From WLXB01 sp040221475 (GTDB lineage Bacteria > Pseudomonadota > Alphaproteobacteria > Rhodospirillales > Rhodospirillaceae), in NCBI GenBank assembly GCA_040221475.1, contig JAVKEJ010000005.1, forward strand, positions 62,001 through 126,000: a stretch of 64,000 nucleotides of DNA, in the 5' to 3' direction. Made by a program: the position numbers and the translations under genes. Of this stretch, positions 50,767 through 60,269 are shown piece by piece (the first letter of the stretch is position 1; each line of letters begins with the position of its first letter). Under the pieces are notes generated by a model. It worked only from the letters and a program-made list of their open reading frames with translations, had not been told where the DNA came from and made no database searches.

Positions 50767-51087
50767 ATGCGGCCTGGGCTTTTCCTCCCAATCCTGATCT
50801 TCCTCTTTATCAGCGGCCATGCGTTTGGCGATACGGACGAACCCATTCAAATGGATGAGATCGGGTGTGCGCATCTCAGCGACCTCAACGAAGAAGAGTT
50901 CTCTTTTCTTCTGGCGTGGCTGGATGGGTATTTCAATCATATGCATGGCACGGCTGTGCTGAGTGACCAGAGCCTCGCCAACTTGGGAAAGATGATTCAG
51001 GACGGCTGTACAGCAACGCCCGAAGGGAACATCATTGACTTATTAAACGAGCGCACGCGTCTTGATGCTTTGGGACAACACCCCTAG
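50767..51087 (+). CDS. HdeA/HdeB-like periplasmic protein
   Basis: 106 residues with a signal peptide (MRPGLFLPILIFLFISGHAFG) and two Cys, Cys34 and Cys81, spaced as in the disulfide of HdeA-type acid chaperones. The segment FLLAWLDGYFNHMHG fits the family core. It likely works in the periplasm as a small chaperone or binding protein. The gene is 24 bp after the TonB receptor with GGAG before the ATG, and overlaps the upstream part of the next open frame. Confidence 0.72.
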   Translation: MRPGLFLPILIFLFISGHAFGDTDEPIQMDEIGCAHLSDLNEEEFSFLLAWLDGYFNHMHGTAVLSDQSLANLGKMIQDGCTATPEGNIIDLLNERTRLDALGQHP

Positions 51088-51121
51088 CGAAGAGAACAGA
51101 AGCCCAGCAGGAGCTTTGAAC

Positions 51122-52030
51122 ATGACAAAACCTGTCGCAGCAAAAGCCACTCGTCGCACAGCCTTAAGTACGACAGCCGGTCTTCTCTCAACGGTCATCG
51201 GTGCTCATACAAGCAAAGCTTCTGCAAAACGGCAGCTGGATTTCAACAATCCACAAGACCAGCTGTATGCGCTGATGAAAATGACAGGCGACCTGGAAGA
51301 CGGCAAAGAGACCATCAGTTGGATGAAAGGCATTGTTCACGCGATTTTGGAAGACGGCAAAATTCTGGAACCGCTGTTTTATGCGGGCACTCTCGCCTTC
51401 AGCCGATCTTATAAGCAAGAGGATGGCTCTTATAAAAACATGTCCAACTTTACGATTTGTTATATGGACCTTGAAACCGAAGAGGTTTTAGATAGCTGGT
51501 ACAATCCATGGCTTGAGAAAGAGGTTGAGGTTGTGAATTACGCCTCGACCTTGCATACGATTGTCAAACCCATGTCGCCGATCAATGACCACACCAAACT
51601 GCGCGTGGAATGGATGATCGATGGCAATGATGTCATTCGCTGGTCGGATGGCAAGATCGTCAAGGACAACCCAATTACGCCGGACAAATGGCCCCGTGCC
51701 TCGGTCGGCAAGACCTACTATAAGAACCAGCAAGCACAGTTGATCGCCCGGCGCGATGAGTTGGAAGACCCCGATGTAACATCAGTGCAAGCCCTGACCA
51801 TGGGACAGCGACATGGCCCCTGGTACCCCTGGATGCTCATGGGCCAAGATCCTGGCCGCACATACCGTCGTGATGTTTCCAAGAAAGCACGGACGCTGGA
51901 TGATGTCCCGAATGCAATACCAGCTTATGCAGAGGCGCACTTTCCGGACTTCATGACCGCTCCCACCGAATGGACCGGAGCCTACATTGATCCAGAAACA
52001 TTGTGGGCCAGGGATATGCCACCCGAATAA
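51122..52030 (+). CDS. DUF1838 family protein, Tat-exported
   Basis: About 302 residues from the ATG at 51122, selected by AGGAG eight bases upstream; an ATG 60 bp earlier lies inside the previous gene. A Tat signal (ATRRTALSTTAGLLSTVIG) precedes DUF1838 features: FNNPQDQLYALMKMTGDL, FTICYMDLETEEVLDSWYNPWLEKEVEV, GPWYPWMLMGQDPGRTYRR. It is a distant paralogue of the 13594-14478 protein. Function unknown; clustering with a TonB receptor suggests envelope handling of an imported compound. Confidence 0.84.
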   Translation: MTKPVAAKATRRTALSTTAGLLSTVIGAHTSKASAKRQLDFNNPQDQLYALMKMTGDLEDGKETISWMKGIVHAILEDGKILEPLFYAGTLAFSRSYKQEDGSYKNMSNFTICYMDLETEEVLDSWYNPWLEKEVEVVNYASTLHTIVKPMSPINDHTKLRVEWMIDGNDVIRWSDGKIVKDNPITPDKWPRASVGKTYYKNQQAQLIARRDELEDPDVTSVQALTMGQRHGPWYPWMLMGQDPGRTYRRDVSKKARTLDDVPNAIPAYAEAHFPDFMTAPTEWTGAYIDPETLWARDMPPE

Positions 52031-52138
52031 AGCCGCGCGAACAGTCTGTTTTTTTCGCGCTTGATATGTAACTGTAGGTTTAACAAGTGGGGCAAAGTAC
52101 CCAATAGAGACGTGAGACTGAAGCGGGGGATATTCAAA

Positions 52139-52483
52139 ATGCGTTTGCATTGGTGCGTGGCTGTATGTGTTGGCTTTGGACTGTCTGCCTGTTCAGAAGA
52201 CTATGCCGGTTTCTGCGAAGACGTTGCCATGCAGTTTAAAACGAACGCCTATGATAAGTTCGAGATCACGGATATTATCGATTACACGACTCAGGATAAT
52301 CCCAAACCGGAAGTCTACGTGCGGTTTACGGCCATGCGCGAAAGCGGGTTCGAGGAAAATCGTAACGTCACCTGTGCTTTTGATATGGACGCAAAGAAAT
52401 TGGCCGCCACTGAGATCCATGTCGATGGCCGCAAACTGGCCAAAGACATGGTGTCTCAATACAATGCAAGCTTGACGAACTAA
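52139..52483 (+). CDS. small lipoprotein of unknown function
   Basis: 114 residues from ATG 52139 with GGGGGA upstream. The N terminus is a lipoprotein signal with lipobox LSAC (Cys18). The mature part has two further Cys (FCEDV, VTCAF), possibly a disulfide. No known domain. It ends the plus-strand block that starts with the TonB receptor and converges with the TPR gene. Confidence 0.72.
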   Translation: MRLHWCVAVCVGFGLSACSEDYAGFCEDVAMQFKTNAYDKFEITDIIDYTTQDNPKPEVYVRFTAMRESGFEENRNVTCAFDMDAKKLAATEIHVDGRKLAKDMVSQYNASLTN

Positions 52484-52507
52484 TTCGAGTTAACCTGACT
52501 CAGCCTC

Positions 52508-53122
52508 CTAACCGCCAACTTCAGCTTTGAGGTCTTCAATCAGCATCGACGTGTAAAAGTCATCCGTTTGGGCATCCGCATCCTCCAAGTAGCCAGCAAG
52601 TTCGGCCTTAGGGATATCAACACCGCACGCAGCAAAATCACCCCGAACATAATGGCGCGGCAAGGCCACCTGAGCAGCTAAGCGCCCGAGTTGTGCAGCC
52701 CGACGCCACATGGTTACAGTTTTGCAGGGGTTCTTTTCGTCGATGGTTGTACCAGAGAAATAGAGGTACCCAATAACGAACAGGGACTGTGGGTATTCAG
52801 CTTCAACAGCCTTAAGCCGGTACGGCATCGCCTTTTCCCACTGACCGCTATAGCCATAGACACGTCCCAGTTGGTAGTTAAGACGAGGATTTTCAGGATC
52901 CAACCGAACCGCCTCTTCACAGGCCGCTTGAGCCTTCTCAAAATCCATAGTGCTGCGAGACACCGGCGGTGCAACGTGAAATGGATCTAAGCCATGTGAG
53001 GTTTGGAGATCGCATTCCGTAACCTCTTGCGACCACCAGGGTTCGAGCGTTTCTGAAGATGCACCCCCTGGGTTAAGGGTTGTGCTAACCGCAACTGCGG
53101 CGGCCAAGAGTTGTGCTTTCAT
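52508..53122 (-). CDS. secreted TPR/Sel1-like repeat protein
   Basis: 204 residues with a signal peptide (MKAQLLAAAVAVSTTLNPGGASS) and helical repeats: AQAACEEAVRLDPENPRLNYQLGRVYGYSGQWEKAMPYRLKAVEAEYPQSLFVIGYLYF, a TPR-Sel1 mixture. Such proteins scaffold envelope complexes. Four Cys are present in the mature region. It is followed by no other gene in its orientation; the upstream gene at 53144 is 21 bp away and probably co-transcribed. Confidence 0.8.
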   Translation of the reverse strand: MKAQLLAAAVAVSTTLNPGGASSETLEPWWSQEVTECDLQTSHGLDPFHVAPPVSRSTMDFEKAQAACEEAVRLDPENPRLNYQLGRVYGYSGQWEKAMPYRLKAVEAEYPQSLFVIGYLYFSGTTIDEKNPCKTVTMWRRAAQLGRLAAQVALPRHYVRGDFAACGVDIPKAELAGYLEDADAQTDDFYTSMLIEDLKAEVGG

Positions 53123-53143
53123 GTCGTACTCCCTGTTTCTAAA

Positions 53144-54193
53144 TTAGAGCGGAATCTCCGCCGTTTTTACCGTGTCTAGAGTCTTCTGAATGAGATAAAT
53201 ATTGTAGTGGAGTTCTTCTTTAAAGTAGTTGTATCGCTGCTCTGACGTTGAGTCTTTTAAGCGTCCACGGCTATCAATAAATTTGTGACGCCATGCGTCA
53301 ACTTTGATTTGCCAAAAACACAATACATTGCCGATGGCGCGGAAGTGAGTCTCTACGCTATCGCGTAAAATTTTAAATTTCTCTGGTGTGATTTCTTTCT
53401 CCAGAAACCGCTCGACCCTTTTGAACTTGTTAAAATACGTATTAAGTCCGGCAAGCGTATCTCGACCGTATTCCAGAACCTCGGTGGCGTCATCCCGAAG
53501 ACCGGGAAACCGCAAACAAAGAGTTTGATCCTTTTGCATCTTGCGCACTTCCAGGAGTAATTCTTTAAGCTCTTCGATCATGCAGTCATAGACACGGTGA
53601 TAGTAGGACAGCGCAAGAATAAGCTCTGAGAGCTTGCTGATGTAGTTCACGATCTCCTCGGGCTCAATCCGTAAACGTTCCGCGATATCGATAAGATTTT
53701 TCAAAACTTTTTCCCGGTTCGTACCATCGAGAATGGTTGTGAGGGATGAGCGGTCTGTAATCTCGATATCAGTTCCTTCAAGAATGACGTTCAACAACCC
53801 TCTGGAATAGTTATTCAAGTAAAACTGTAAGCGTTTCTTCTCGGCATCCGGAATACTAATGCGCGCCAGTTCCTCATCTGTCAGTTGGTCGCTCATGGCC
53901 GCACGCACGGAATACACATCGTAGCTGCGCGCGCCCAGCAACGCGACAAGACGTGTTCGATCTTTATCGGATAGACGCAATTCAGAAATAATTTCTGTCG
54001 ATGTCCGTGCACCAATCCCAACGCCAGCATCATTGAACATATCAACGACAGGCATAAGATCATTCAAAAGCACAATTTTTGACTGCTGTAGGGACTGACT
54101 ATCGAACATCCCCCAATTGGCTAGGGGCAATTCGAAAAAAACGTCCTGCAGCAACTGATCTTGTTCAGCACCGGGATCAGACGTCTCGTTCAC
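53144..54193 (-). CDS. hypothetical helical protein
   Basis: 349 residues, no signal peptide or membrane segment, strongly alpha-helical with charged stretches (IEELKELLLEVRKMQKDQT, LEKEITPEKFKILRDSVETHF). No recognised domain. It is divergent from the diguanylate cyclase at 54461 across a 267-bp region and in front of the TPR gene, so a role in the same signalling or envelope process is possible but unproven. Confidence 0.72.
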   Translation of the reverse strand: MNETSDPGAEQDQLLQDVFFELPLANWGMFDSQSLQQSKIVLLNDLMPVVDMFNDAGVGIGARTSTEIISELRLSDKDRTRLVALLGARSYDVYSVRAAMSDQLTDEELARISIPDAEKKRLQFYLNNYSRGLLNVILEGTDIEITDRSSLTTILDGTNREKVLKNLIDIAERLRIEPEEIVNYISKLSELILALSYYHRVYDCMIEELKELLLEVRKMQKDQTLCLRFPGLRDDATEVLEYGRDTLAGLNTYFNKFKRVERFLEKEITPEKFKILRDSVETHFRAIGNVLCFWQIKVDAWRHKFIDSRGRLKDSTSEQRYNYFKEELHYNIYLIQKTLDTVKTAEIPL

Positions 54194-54408
54194 ACTTGCC
54201 CCTTTTCACCATAAAATCGACTCGGGTCCCCCCGGATCAAATATTCACGCTAATGTCCGCTTTTTTTATAATAGACTCAAGGCTGTAGCCCTTAGTTGAT
54301 CACATAGAGGCTTACACCTCTGTTAAAATCAGCAGTTGAAACGCCATACAAACCGAATGGATGCAACATCGTGGGCCACAAATCCAACATACTGTTGACC
54401 CCTGCGAA

Positions 54409-54420
54409 GTGACGCGTCAC
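54409..54420. promoter_or_regulatory. palindrome GTGACGCGTCAC, operator candidate
   Basis: A perfect 12-bp palindrome 40 bp before the diguanylate cyclase start, just after a TTGACC (54395-54400). No other feature was recognised in 54194-54460. Confidence 0.4.
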
Positions 54421-54460
54421 GTTAGGCTCTTATTTGGACATTCGCGTGGGAGGGGTGGCC

Positions 54461-56116
54461 ATGGCGGCACCATCCGGCGCCTCAGGATTTAGCAACGACA
54501 ATGACCTTGCTGAGCGCATTCGCGCCCTCAGCGCTGAGTTTGCATCAACCCTAAAAGCCAGTGTCGGGGAATTACGCGACACGTGGGTCTCTCTGCCCCG
54601 AGACGCAGACCGTGTTACAACCTTAACCGGTATTTCGCGCATTCAAGATATCGCGCACCGCCTAGCTGGAACCGGAAAGAGTTTGGGGTTTCCCCGTATC
54701 AGCCAGACGGCAGCACCACTAGATGGACTATTCCGCCTGCTGCAAGAAAACCAAACACCCTTTACGCAGGAAGAGATTGATCAAATAGATTTGCTCATCG
54801 CCGATTTAGAACGCGCCGTGGATATCCCCGGTGAACAAGTCGTACTTGATGATGTATACGCGCCACGCGATCTAAACGGACAGCCGGAAGTATTTCATGT
54901 CCTCCTTCTCGGAGACCTCGATGGGCATAAGCAGGACTTAGCCGCACTGAACGACATCGGGTATGAAGTCACAAAGGTTGCAGATGGCGCTCCCCCGCCC
55001 GCAGTTCTTGCCGGTGATCCTGCAGCACTCCTTACAGCTGTCAAAACTTTACCGGATGCGCGGAAATGGTTGGAAAAACTTGCACTTTCTGAGCGCATTC
55101 CGATCATCGTCGTCGGCGAACATGGGGGCTTTACAGAACGACTGGCCGCCGTACGTGGCGGTGCCTCTGACTTCATAGTGACCCCCATAGACCGCGAAGA
55201 AATTTATGCCCGACTGAGCGCCATAGAAGAACGCTTGACCGGCCATCCTCTTAGCGTGGTTATCGCCGAGGATGACAAGACACTCGCAAAGTTTTACCAG
55301 TTCACCCTTGAGCATGCAGGCATGAACGTCCGTGTCGTGAATAATCCAGATACGCTGCTCAATGAATTGGCCAGCATGACCGCTGACATCATTGTCATGG
55401 ACTTGTACCTGGGCTCTTGTACAGGGCTGGAACTGGCACAGATGGTTCGGCAGTTTCCGGCTTATACAACAGTGCCGATCCTATTCCTGTCGACGGAAAG
55501 CCGCATCTCCTTACAACTTGAGGCACGCCACCTCGGGGCCGACGACTTTTTGGTTAAGCCACTCAAACCCAGCCAACTGGTCTCGGCCGTCACAAGTCGA
55601 GCCCATCGCTATCGGGACCTCAAAAAGTTGACGGACAGAGACAGCCTGACGGGTCTTTTGAACCATACCAATATCCTGCGTGCCCTTGACCGTGAGATCA
55701 GTGCCGCCGCTCGGACCAAAACCGAGGTCGTGATGGCGATGGTTGATATCGATTTCTTTAAAAAGGTCAACGACACCTACGGACACGCCGTCGGTGATCA
55801 GGTTTTATTGCGGGTCACCCATATGCTGCGTAACCGCTTGCGTCGCGCTGACCATATTGGCCGCTATGGCGGCGAAGAATTTGCCATCGTCATGACCAAC
55901 ACAACCATCAAGACTGCGACAGCAATTCTTGAGGAATTGAGAGAAACGTGCGCCGCCATGGTGCACGAAACGGAGAACGGCTCGTTTTCAGTTACCTTTT
56001 CCGCTGGCGTTGCTGCGTTTCCAGCGCTCGCGACAAGCGCAGAAGTGAGCCAGGTTGCAGACGAACGGCTATACGCAGCCAAACATAGTGGCCGCAACCG
56101 AATCGTTGCAGAATAA
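54461..56116 (+). CDS. Hpt-REC-REC-GGDEF diguanylate cyclase
   Basis: About 551 residues from ATG 54461 (GGGAGGGG upstream; a TTG nine codons earlier is less likely). Domain order: an Hpt-like helical bundle with HRLAGTGKSLG (His66), a degenerate receiver (about 135-255) without an acceptor Asp, a full receiver (about 265-385) with Asp314 in MDLYL and Lys in VKPLKP, and a GGDEF domain with the active GGEEF at 470-474 and an RxxD inhibitory site (RRAD) just before. It makes cyclic di-GMP when phosphorylated. A built-in Hpt means it can join a phosphorelay; no kinase is adjacent. Confidence 0.92.
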   Translation: MAAPSGASGFSNDNDLAERIRALSAEFASTLKASVGELRDTWVSLPRDADRVTTLTGISRIQDIAHRLAGTGKSLGFPRISQTAAPLDGLFRLLQENQTPFTQEEIDQIDLLIADLERAVDIPGEQVVLDDVYAPRDLNGQPEVFHVLLLGDLDGHKQDLAALNDIGYEVTKVADGAPPPAVLAGDPAALLTAVKTLPDARKWLEKLALSERIPIIVVGEHGGFTERLAAVRGGASDFIVTPIDREEIYARLSAIEERLTGHPLSVVIAEDDKTLAKFYQFTLEHAGMNVRVVNNPDTLLNELASMTADIIVMDLYLGSCTGLELAQMVRQFPAYTTVPILFLSTESRISLQLEARHLGADDFLVKPLKPSQLVSAVTSRAHRYRDLKKLTDRDSLTGLLNHTNILRALDREISAAARTKTEVVMAMVDIDFFKKVNDTYGHAVGDQVLLRVTHMLRNRLRRADHIGRYGGEEFAIVMTNTTIKTATAILEELRETCAAMVHETENGSFSVTFSAGVAAFPALATSAEVSQVADERLYAAKHSGRNRIVAE

Positions 56117-56122
56117 GGCTCC

Positions 56123-56467
56123 TTAGGGAAACAGTTTTGAATCCCAAGACATCTGACGGCACGAGCGCACCAACTCGTTGGCGTTTAGATTGCCCTCGGT
56201 GCCTGGCAAATACTTCAACACACATTCAGAAAAAACCCGTTGCTCGCGGGTGCTCATCAGGCTCGCCGTCTGCTGAGACAGAAAGTTACACGCTGAGCTG
56301 ATGTGACTGAGGGCAATCGAAGATTTGGTGTTGCCCATATTTTCAAGCCGACAGGTATTTTCATCCATCAGGGGCGCGGCATGGACGGGAATGGCCAGCC
56401 CAAAGACCATCCAAATCGGACACAATAGTCTTGTTGCAGATTTACGCGTGCTCAGAAATGGCTTCAT
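56123..56467 (-). CDS. hypothetical secreted protein
   Basis: 114 residues with a signal-peptide-like start (ATRLLCPIWMVFGLAIPVHAAP). The mature part is about 83 residues and has four Cys (NTCRLEN, SACNFL, SECVLK, RSCRQ), so up to two disulfides. No known domain. It converges with the diguanylate cyclase gene across 6 bp and is divergent from the VOC protein gene. Confidence 0.62.
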   Translation of the reverse strand: MKPFLSTRKSATRLLCPIWMVFGLAIPVHAAPLMDENTCRLENMGNTKSSIALSHISSACNFLSQQTASLMSTREQRVFSECVLKYLPGTEGNLNANELVRSCRQMSWDSKLFP

Positions 56468-56527
56468 TTGATCAACGCTTACAGTGTTAAAGTTGCACTA
56501 CTGGGACTGAGTGTAGGGGAAGGTAAG

Positions 56528-57916
56528 ATGAAAAAACAATCTGTCAGAATTGTGGGGGCTTTACTCACGTTTGCCTTGGTTTCAACGGCTGAGGCTCAAG
56601 ACACATCTGATGATCCATACGCGCTTCAAGACGTCAGCGGTTCTCGCTTGCAAGAGTTTGTTGTGAGCGTGTCAGACATCGACCTGATTCTTCCAGCCTT
56701 CACCGATGTGTTTAAGTGGAGCGTAAAACACCATGGTCAAATTGACCCGACGGTCATTCGCCTGTGGGGCCTGCCCTTTGGCACAACAGGCCGGGAAGTT
56801 TTGGTTGGCAATGCCGCATCACAGTTTGGCTATGTGCGATTGGTGGATTTGGATATCCCGGGGCAAGTTCTGATGCGCCCGGGCGGCCGCTGGTGGGATA
56901 CGGGCGGCCTGTTCAATCTCAACCTTTTGGTGAAAGATTTAGACGCCACCGAAGCCGGACTGCGCGCCCTTGGCTGGACGGCCCGTGGAGTACAATCCAC
57001 CTACGCCCGTGGAGAGGACGTTCGGGGCAAAAGTCAGATCATGATCGGCCCGGATGATTTGGTCATTTCGTTTCAGGAACGCCAGGCGCCACCGCTGTCC
57101 GGGTGGCCAGCGTTCGACGGTGCCACGCATATAGAAACCGGTTATCAAATCGTGTCCGACCTGGACGCATGGTATAGTTTTTATGCGGACGCCCTTGAGT
57201 TTAGGGGCCTGGGTCTGCGAGAGCGCCCGCAGACAGACGCCATCGGCCCCAACGATTACGGACTTCCCAACAACACATCCGAGGGAGCAGGATACCGGCA
57301 AGCGAACATTATGTTTCCGGCTGAAACCAAACAATCTCTTGGCGCGCGGCAGTGGATGACAGCGACCGGCTTTGATTTCGAGCCCCAGATTGTGCCACCC
57401 AACCTAGGCATCACAACGCTCCGCATCCCTGTGCCTGATCTGGACCATGTTTTGGAGCGCCTGGACGCTGCAGATATTCCGCTCGCCCAGCCGCAACACA
57501 TTCTGTTCTTAGAGCCTTACGGCGCCGTTCGGGCGGTCATGGTCAAATCCCCCGGGGGATCAGGGCAACTGATCACCCTCTTCGAGCCCGGGGCTAAGCC
57601 CATGACAGAAGCCGAACTGAAAGCGTTTTTTAATCCGGGACGATTTGGTGAATGGGTGCGCTTTAATCGGCTGATGGAAGGCACTATTCATTATAAAGCG
57701 GGCGGAAACGCGACTGTGACCTGGGAAACAGGGCTGAATGAAGATGGCATTTGGGTCATCAAGGGTGATGCGATCTGCACATCGTGGTACCGTCTGCGCG
57801 ATTTTAGAGAATTATGTGTGCAGCACTACAACCTCGGCGCTGACACAACCCAGTCCTTTCGTGTTGGTGCGGGACCAGATGGCACAACCAAATTCAGGGC
57901 ACCGGATACACCGTAA
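56528..57916 (+). CDS. secreted VOC (glyoxalase/bleomycin-resistance fold) protein
   Basis: About 462 residues from ATG 56528 with GGAAGG upstream and a signal peptide ending in AEAQ. Several VOC-type beta-alpha modules are seen (LQEFVVSVSDIDLILPAFTDVFKW, FNLNLLVKDLDATEAGLRALGW, ETGYQIVSDLDAWYSFYADALEF, ITTLRIPVPDLDHVLERLDAADI), followed by a C-terminal domain of about 90 residues. Export of a multi-VOC protein is unusual. Metal ligands were not assigned. It precedes the OppA-like gene by 28 bp. Confidence 0.8.
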   Translation: MKKQSVRIVGALLTFALVSTAEAQDTSDDPYALQDVSGSRLQEFVVSVSDIDLILPAFTDVFKWSVKHHGQIDPTVIRLWGLPFGTTGREVLVGNAASQFGYVRLVDLDIPGQVLMRPGGRWWDTGGLFNLNLLVKDLDATEAGLRALGWTARGVQSTYARGEDVRGKSQIMIGPDDLVISFQERQAPPLSGWPAFDGATHIETGYQIVSDLDAWYSFYADALEFRGLGLRERPQTDAIGPNDYGLPNNTSEGAGYRQANIMFPAETKQSLGARQWMTATGFDFEPQIVPPNLGITTLRIPVPDLDHVLERLDAADIPLAQPQHILFLEPYGAVRAVMVKSPGGSGQLITLFEPGAKPMTEAELKAFFNPGRFGEWVRFNRLMEGTIHYKAGGNATVTWETGLNEDGIWVIKGDAICTSWYRLRDFRELCVQHYNLGADTTQSFRVGAGPDGTTKFRAPDTP

Positions 57917-57944
57917 CGCTTAAGTGTGGAGAATAGAAAAACAA

Positions 57945-59537
57945 ATGACGCGTAATCACTGCATGTTTCGTGGATTAGCTCTGTTGATGTGTACGGCCCT
58001 GTTTTCTGCAGGCGTCGCGGCACAAGACCTGCGCACATTTCGCCGGGGCGGTGCCGGAGACCCTGAAAGTCTCGACCCCCATAAAATTCTCAGCGCGTTC
58101 GAATCAACAATTATGACCGACATGTTTTTGCCGCTGGCAACGACCGCCGCGAACGATGACCCCATTCCCGGGTCTGCCGAATCCTGGAGCATCAGTGAGG
58201 ACGGCCTGACGTACACCTTTAATATGCGCGACGGTTTAACGTGGTCTGACGGCACGCCAATAGATGCTTATGATTTCCTCTACACGTTTCATCGCCAACT
58301 TGACCCGGTGATGGCGTCTCGGACAGCAGAATATTTTCGGCCCATCGTCAATGCCGAAGCCATCAGCAAGGGCGAACTGCCCGTTGAAAGCCTGGGCGTT
58401 GAAGTGATTGATTCAGACACACTGGTGATCCGGCTCGCCTACCCCGCGCCTTACTTCTTGGATGTTCTTGCCATTGATGCGCGCCCGGTCCCGAAACATG
58501 TTGTCGAGAAATTTGGCAACGACTGGACCCGGCCAGAGAACATGGTGATCAACGGCCCATTTAAATTGGCGGAATGGTCACCCGGGTCGCATGTCAAGCT
58601 CGTCAAAAACGAGAATTTCTACGATGCGGAAAACGTGATGCTGGATGAGGTTTACCATGTGCCATCCGAAGATTTGAACACCGGCTTCCGCAGGTTTCAA
58701 TCTGGCGAACTGGATGCGCTGGTTTCTTTTCCACCCAACCAACTCAGCTTTATTGAAGAAACCATGCCCGAGACGCTGCGGGTTACGCCGGGGCTGACGA
58801 CAGAGTTTTATCTGTTCAACACCAAGCGTCCGCCTTTTGATGATGTGCGCGTTCGGCGCGCCCTATCGATGGCCATAGACCGGGACACACTGGTTAATCG
58901 CGTCCTTAGAACCGGTGAAATACCTGCGTACAGCTATATCCCAGCGACAGTGCGCTATTATCCAAACCAGCCAGAAGCGGACTTTGCAGCTTGGACTGTG
59001 GAGGAACGACGCACCGAAGCTAAGCGTCTTCTGGTGGAGGCAGGGTTTACGCCAGAAAATCCTCTGGTGGTGCCAGTACGGTACAACACGCAAGACCTTC
59101 AGGCGCGGCAGGCGGCGGCAATCGCCGCCATGTGGCGGCAAATTGGCGTAGAAACAGAGCTTCTCAATACAGAACGTAAAATTCTTGCCGCCGACCGTAT
59201 GAGCAACAATTTTGATGTCGCCCGCTATTTGCATGTTTCCGGTAACTACGACGCAACCGCGTTCATTCAGTTCATTCAGTCTGATCTGAGTTCAAGAAAC
59301 TTCACTCAGTATGATAGCAAAGTTTTCAATGAACTGTTTGTCAAAGCTTGGCGCACGAATGACCCCGAAGAACGCGCCAGATTGACCTATGACGCAGAGA
59401 CACAAGCCCTGGCCGAGCACCCTATGATTCCCCTCTATTTCTACTTCGGGCGGCGTTTGGTAAGGCCGCATGTTGAAGGTTGGGTCGATAATGCCCGCGG
59501 GGTCTATCCTTCGCGGTGGCTTTCTTTTTCGGACTAA
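57945..59537 (+). CDS. ABC transporter substrate-binding protein, OppA/DppA family
   Basis: About 530 residues from ATG 57945. A signal peptide (ALLMCTALFSAGVAAQ) precedes the SBP-5 fold: GGAGDPESLDPHK, EDGLTYTFNMRDGLTWSDGTPIDAYDF, NGPFKLAEWSPG, NTKRPPFDDVRVRRALSMAIDRDTLV. It captures peptides or similar ligands in the periplasm. No permease or ATPase genes follow, so it must use components from elsewhere or work alone. Confidence 0.93.
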   Translation: MTRNHCMFRGLALLMCTALFSAGVAAQDLRTFRRGGAGDPESLDPHKILSAFESTIMTDMFLPLATTAANDDPIPGSAESWSISEDGLTYTFNMRDGLTWSDGTPIDAYDFLYTFHRQLDPVMASRTAEYFRPIVNAEAISKGELPVESLGVEVIDSDTLVIRLAYPAPYFLDVLAIDARPVPKHVVEKFGNDWTRPENMVINGPFKLAEWSPGSHVKLVKNENFYDAENVMLDEVYHVPSEDLNTGFRRFQSGELDALVSFPPNQLSFIEETMPETLRVTPGLTTEFYLFNTKRPPFDDVRVRRALSMAIDRDTLVNRVLRTGEIPAYSYIPATVRYYPNQPEADFAAWTVEERRTEAKRLLVEAGFTPENPLVVPVRYNTQDLQARQAAAIAAMWRQIGVETELLNTERKILAADRMSNNFDVARYLHVSGNYDATAFIQFIQSDLSSRNFTQYDSKVFNELFVKAWRTNDPEERARLTYDAETQALAEHPMIPLYFYFGRRLVRPHVEGWVDNARGVYPSRWLSFSD

Positions 59538-59585
59538 TCATTTTTTCTCTTTATTTATCAGATAGTTAGAGAAATCTGAATCGCA

Positions 59586-59678
59586 GGGTTGGGGAAACGG
59601 GCCGCTCTGGTCCAGGGAAAGCAAATCGCTTTGGTCCAGAGAATGACCATTGGACAACTACAATTGCATCCCAACCCC
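59586..59678. repeat. REP-like element, cluster C
   Basis: Contains TGGGGAAACG and GTCCAGGG, shared with the cluster at 24.3 kb, an AAAGC/GCTTT hairpin (59618-59632) within outer arms CTCTGG/CCAGAG, and terminal arms GGTTGGG/CCCAACC. No gene is seen in 59538-59758. Confidence 0.5.
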
Positions 59679-59758
59679 GCCCCGCAGTATATTTAAACTT
59701 AAATCTGCCACTTTTGGCGTATGAACTCAGCTTAAGTCAGCATCAGGAGAGGGAAAAA

Positions 59759-60118
59759 ATGGCCAATACAACCACGAGCAAACTCAAGACAGATCGCCCG
59801 ACCTATGCGTCGGACTTCATTCCATCGGACGTAGAACGCGCTGTGTTCCTCGGCAATCCGGTTCTCGACAACATGATGACCAGCCTGATCGCTCTGGGCG
59901 CTGAAGTGTGGTCCAACCGCCGCCGCATGAAGGTTGTGGAAGCCCTGCTTGCCGAGAAAGGCGTCACCGCTGAAATGATCGAAACCTATATGCCGACCGC
60001 CGAGCAAGAAGCGGAGTGGCAGAAGGATCGTGATCGCTTCATCGATCTGACCTACTCACCGCTGCTGCGTGAAGGTGATCTGCCGGTGTCGGCCGCGTTT
60101 ACCCGCGAAAACCGTTAG
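59759..60118 (+). CDS. hypothetical protein, about 119 residues
   Basis: Read from ATG 59759 because GGAGAGGG sits just upstream. No signal peptide or membrane helix. The sequence is hydrophilic at both ends with a helical centre (NPVLDNMMTSLIALGAEVWSNRRRMKVVEALLAEKGV). No known domain; the helical centre recalls the beta-like subunits of some enzymes but this is not a usable assignment. Single-gene unit before the TPR gene. Confidence 0.72.
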   Translation: MANTTTSKLKTDRPTYASDFIPSDVERAVFLGNPVLDNMMTSLIALGAEVWSNRRRMKVVEALLAEKGVTAEMIETYMPTAEQEAEWQKDRDRFIDLTYSPLLREGDLPVSAAFTRENR

Positions 60119-60269
60119 TATTAAGCTATCTGCATTCGGCATGGTTTGGTCGGAGACTTGAGTCGATCAACAAACGTACTTATCTAAACTTAATATAATG
60201 CGATCCGAATGGGTCGCACCGTTTTATTAAATCCGTCTCCTGACGGGCGTATTCAATAAGGAATGTGAG

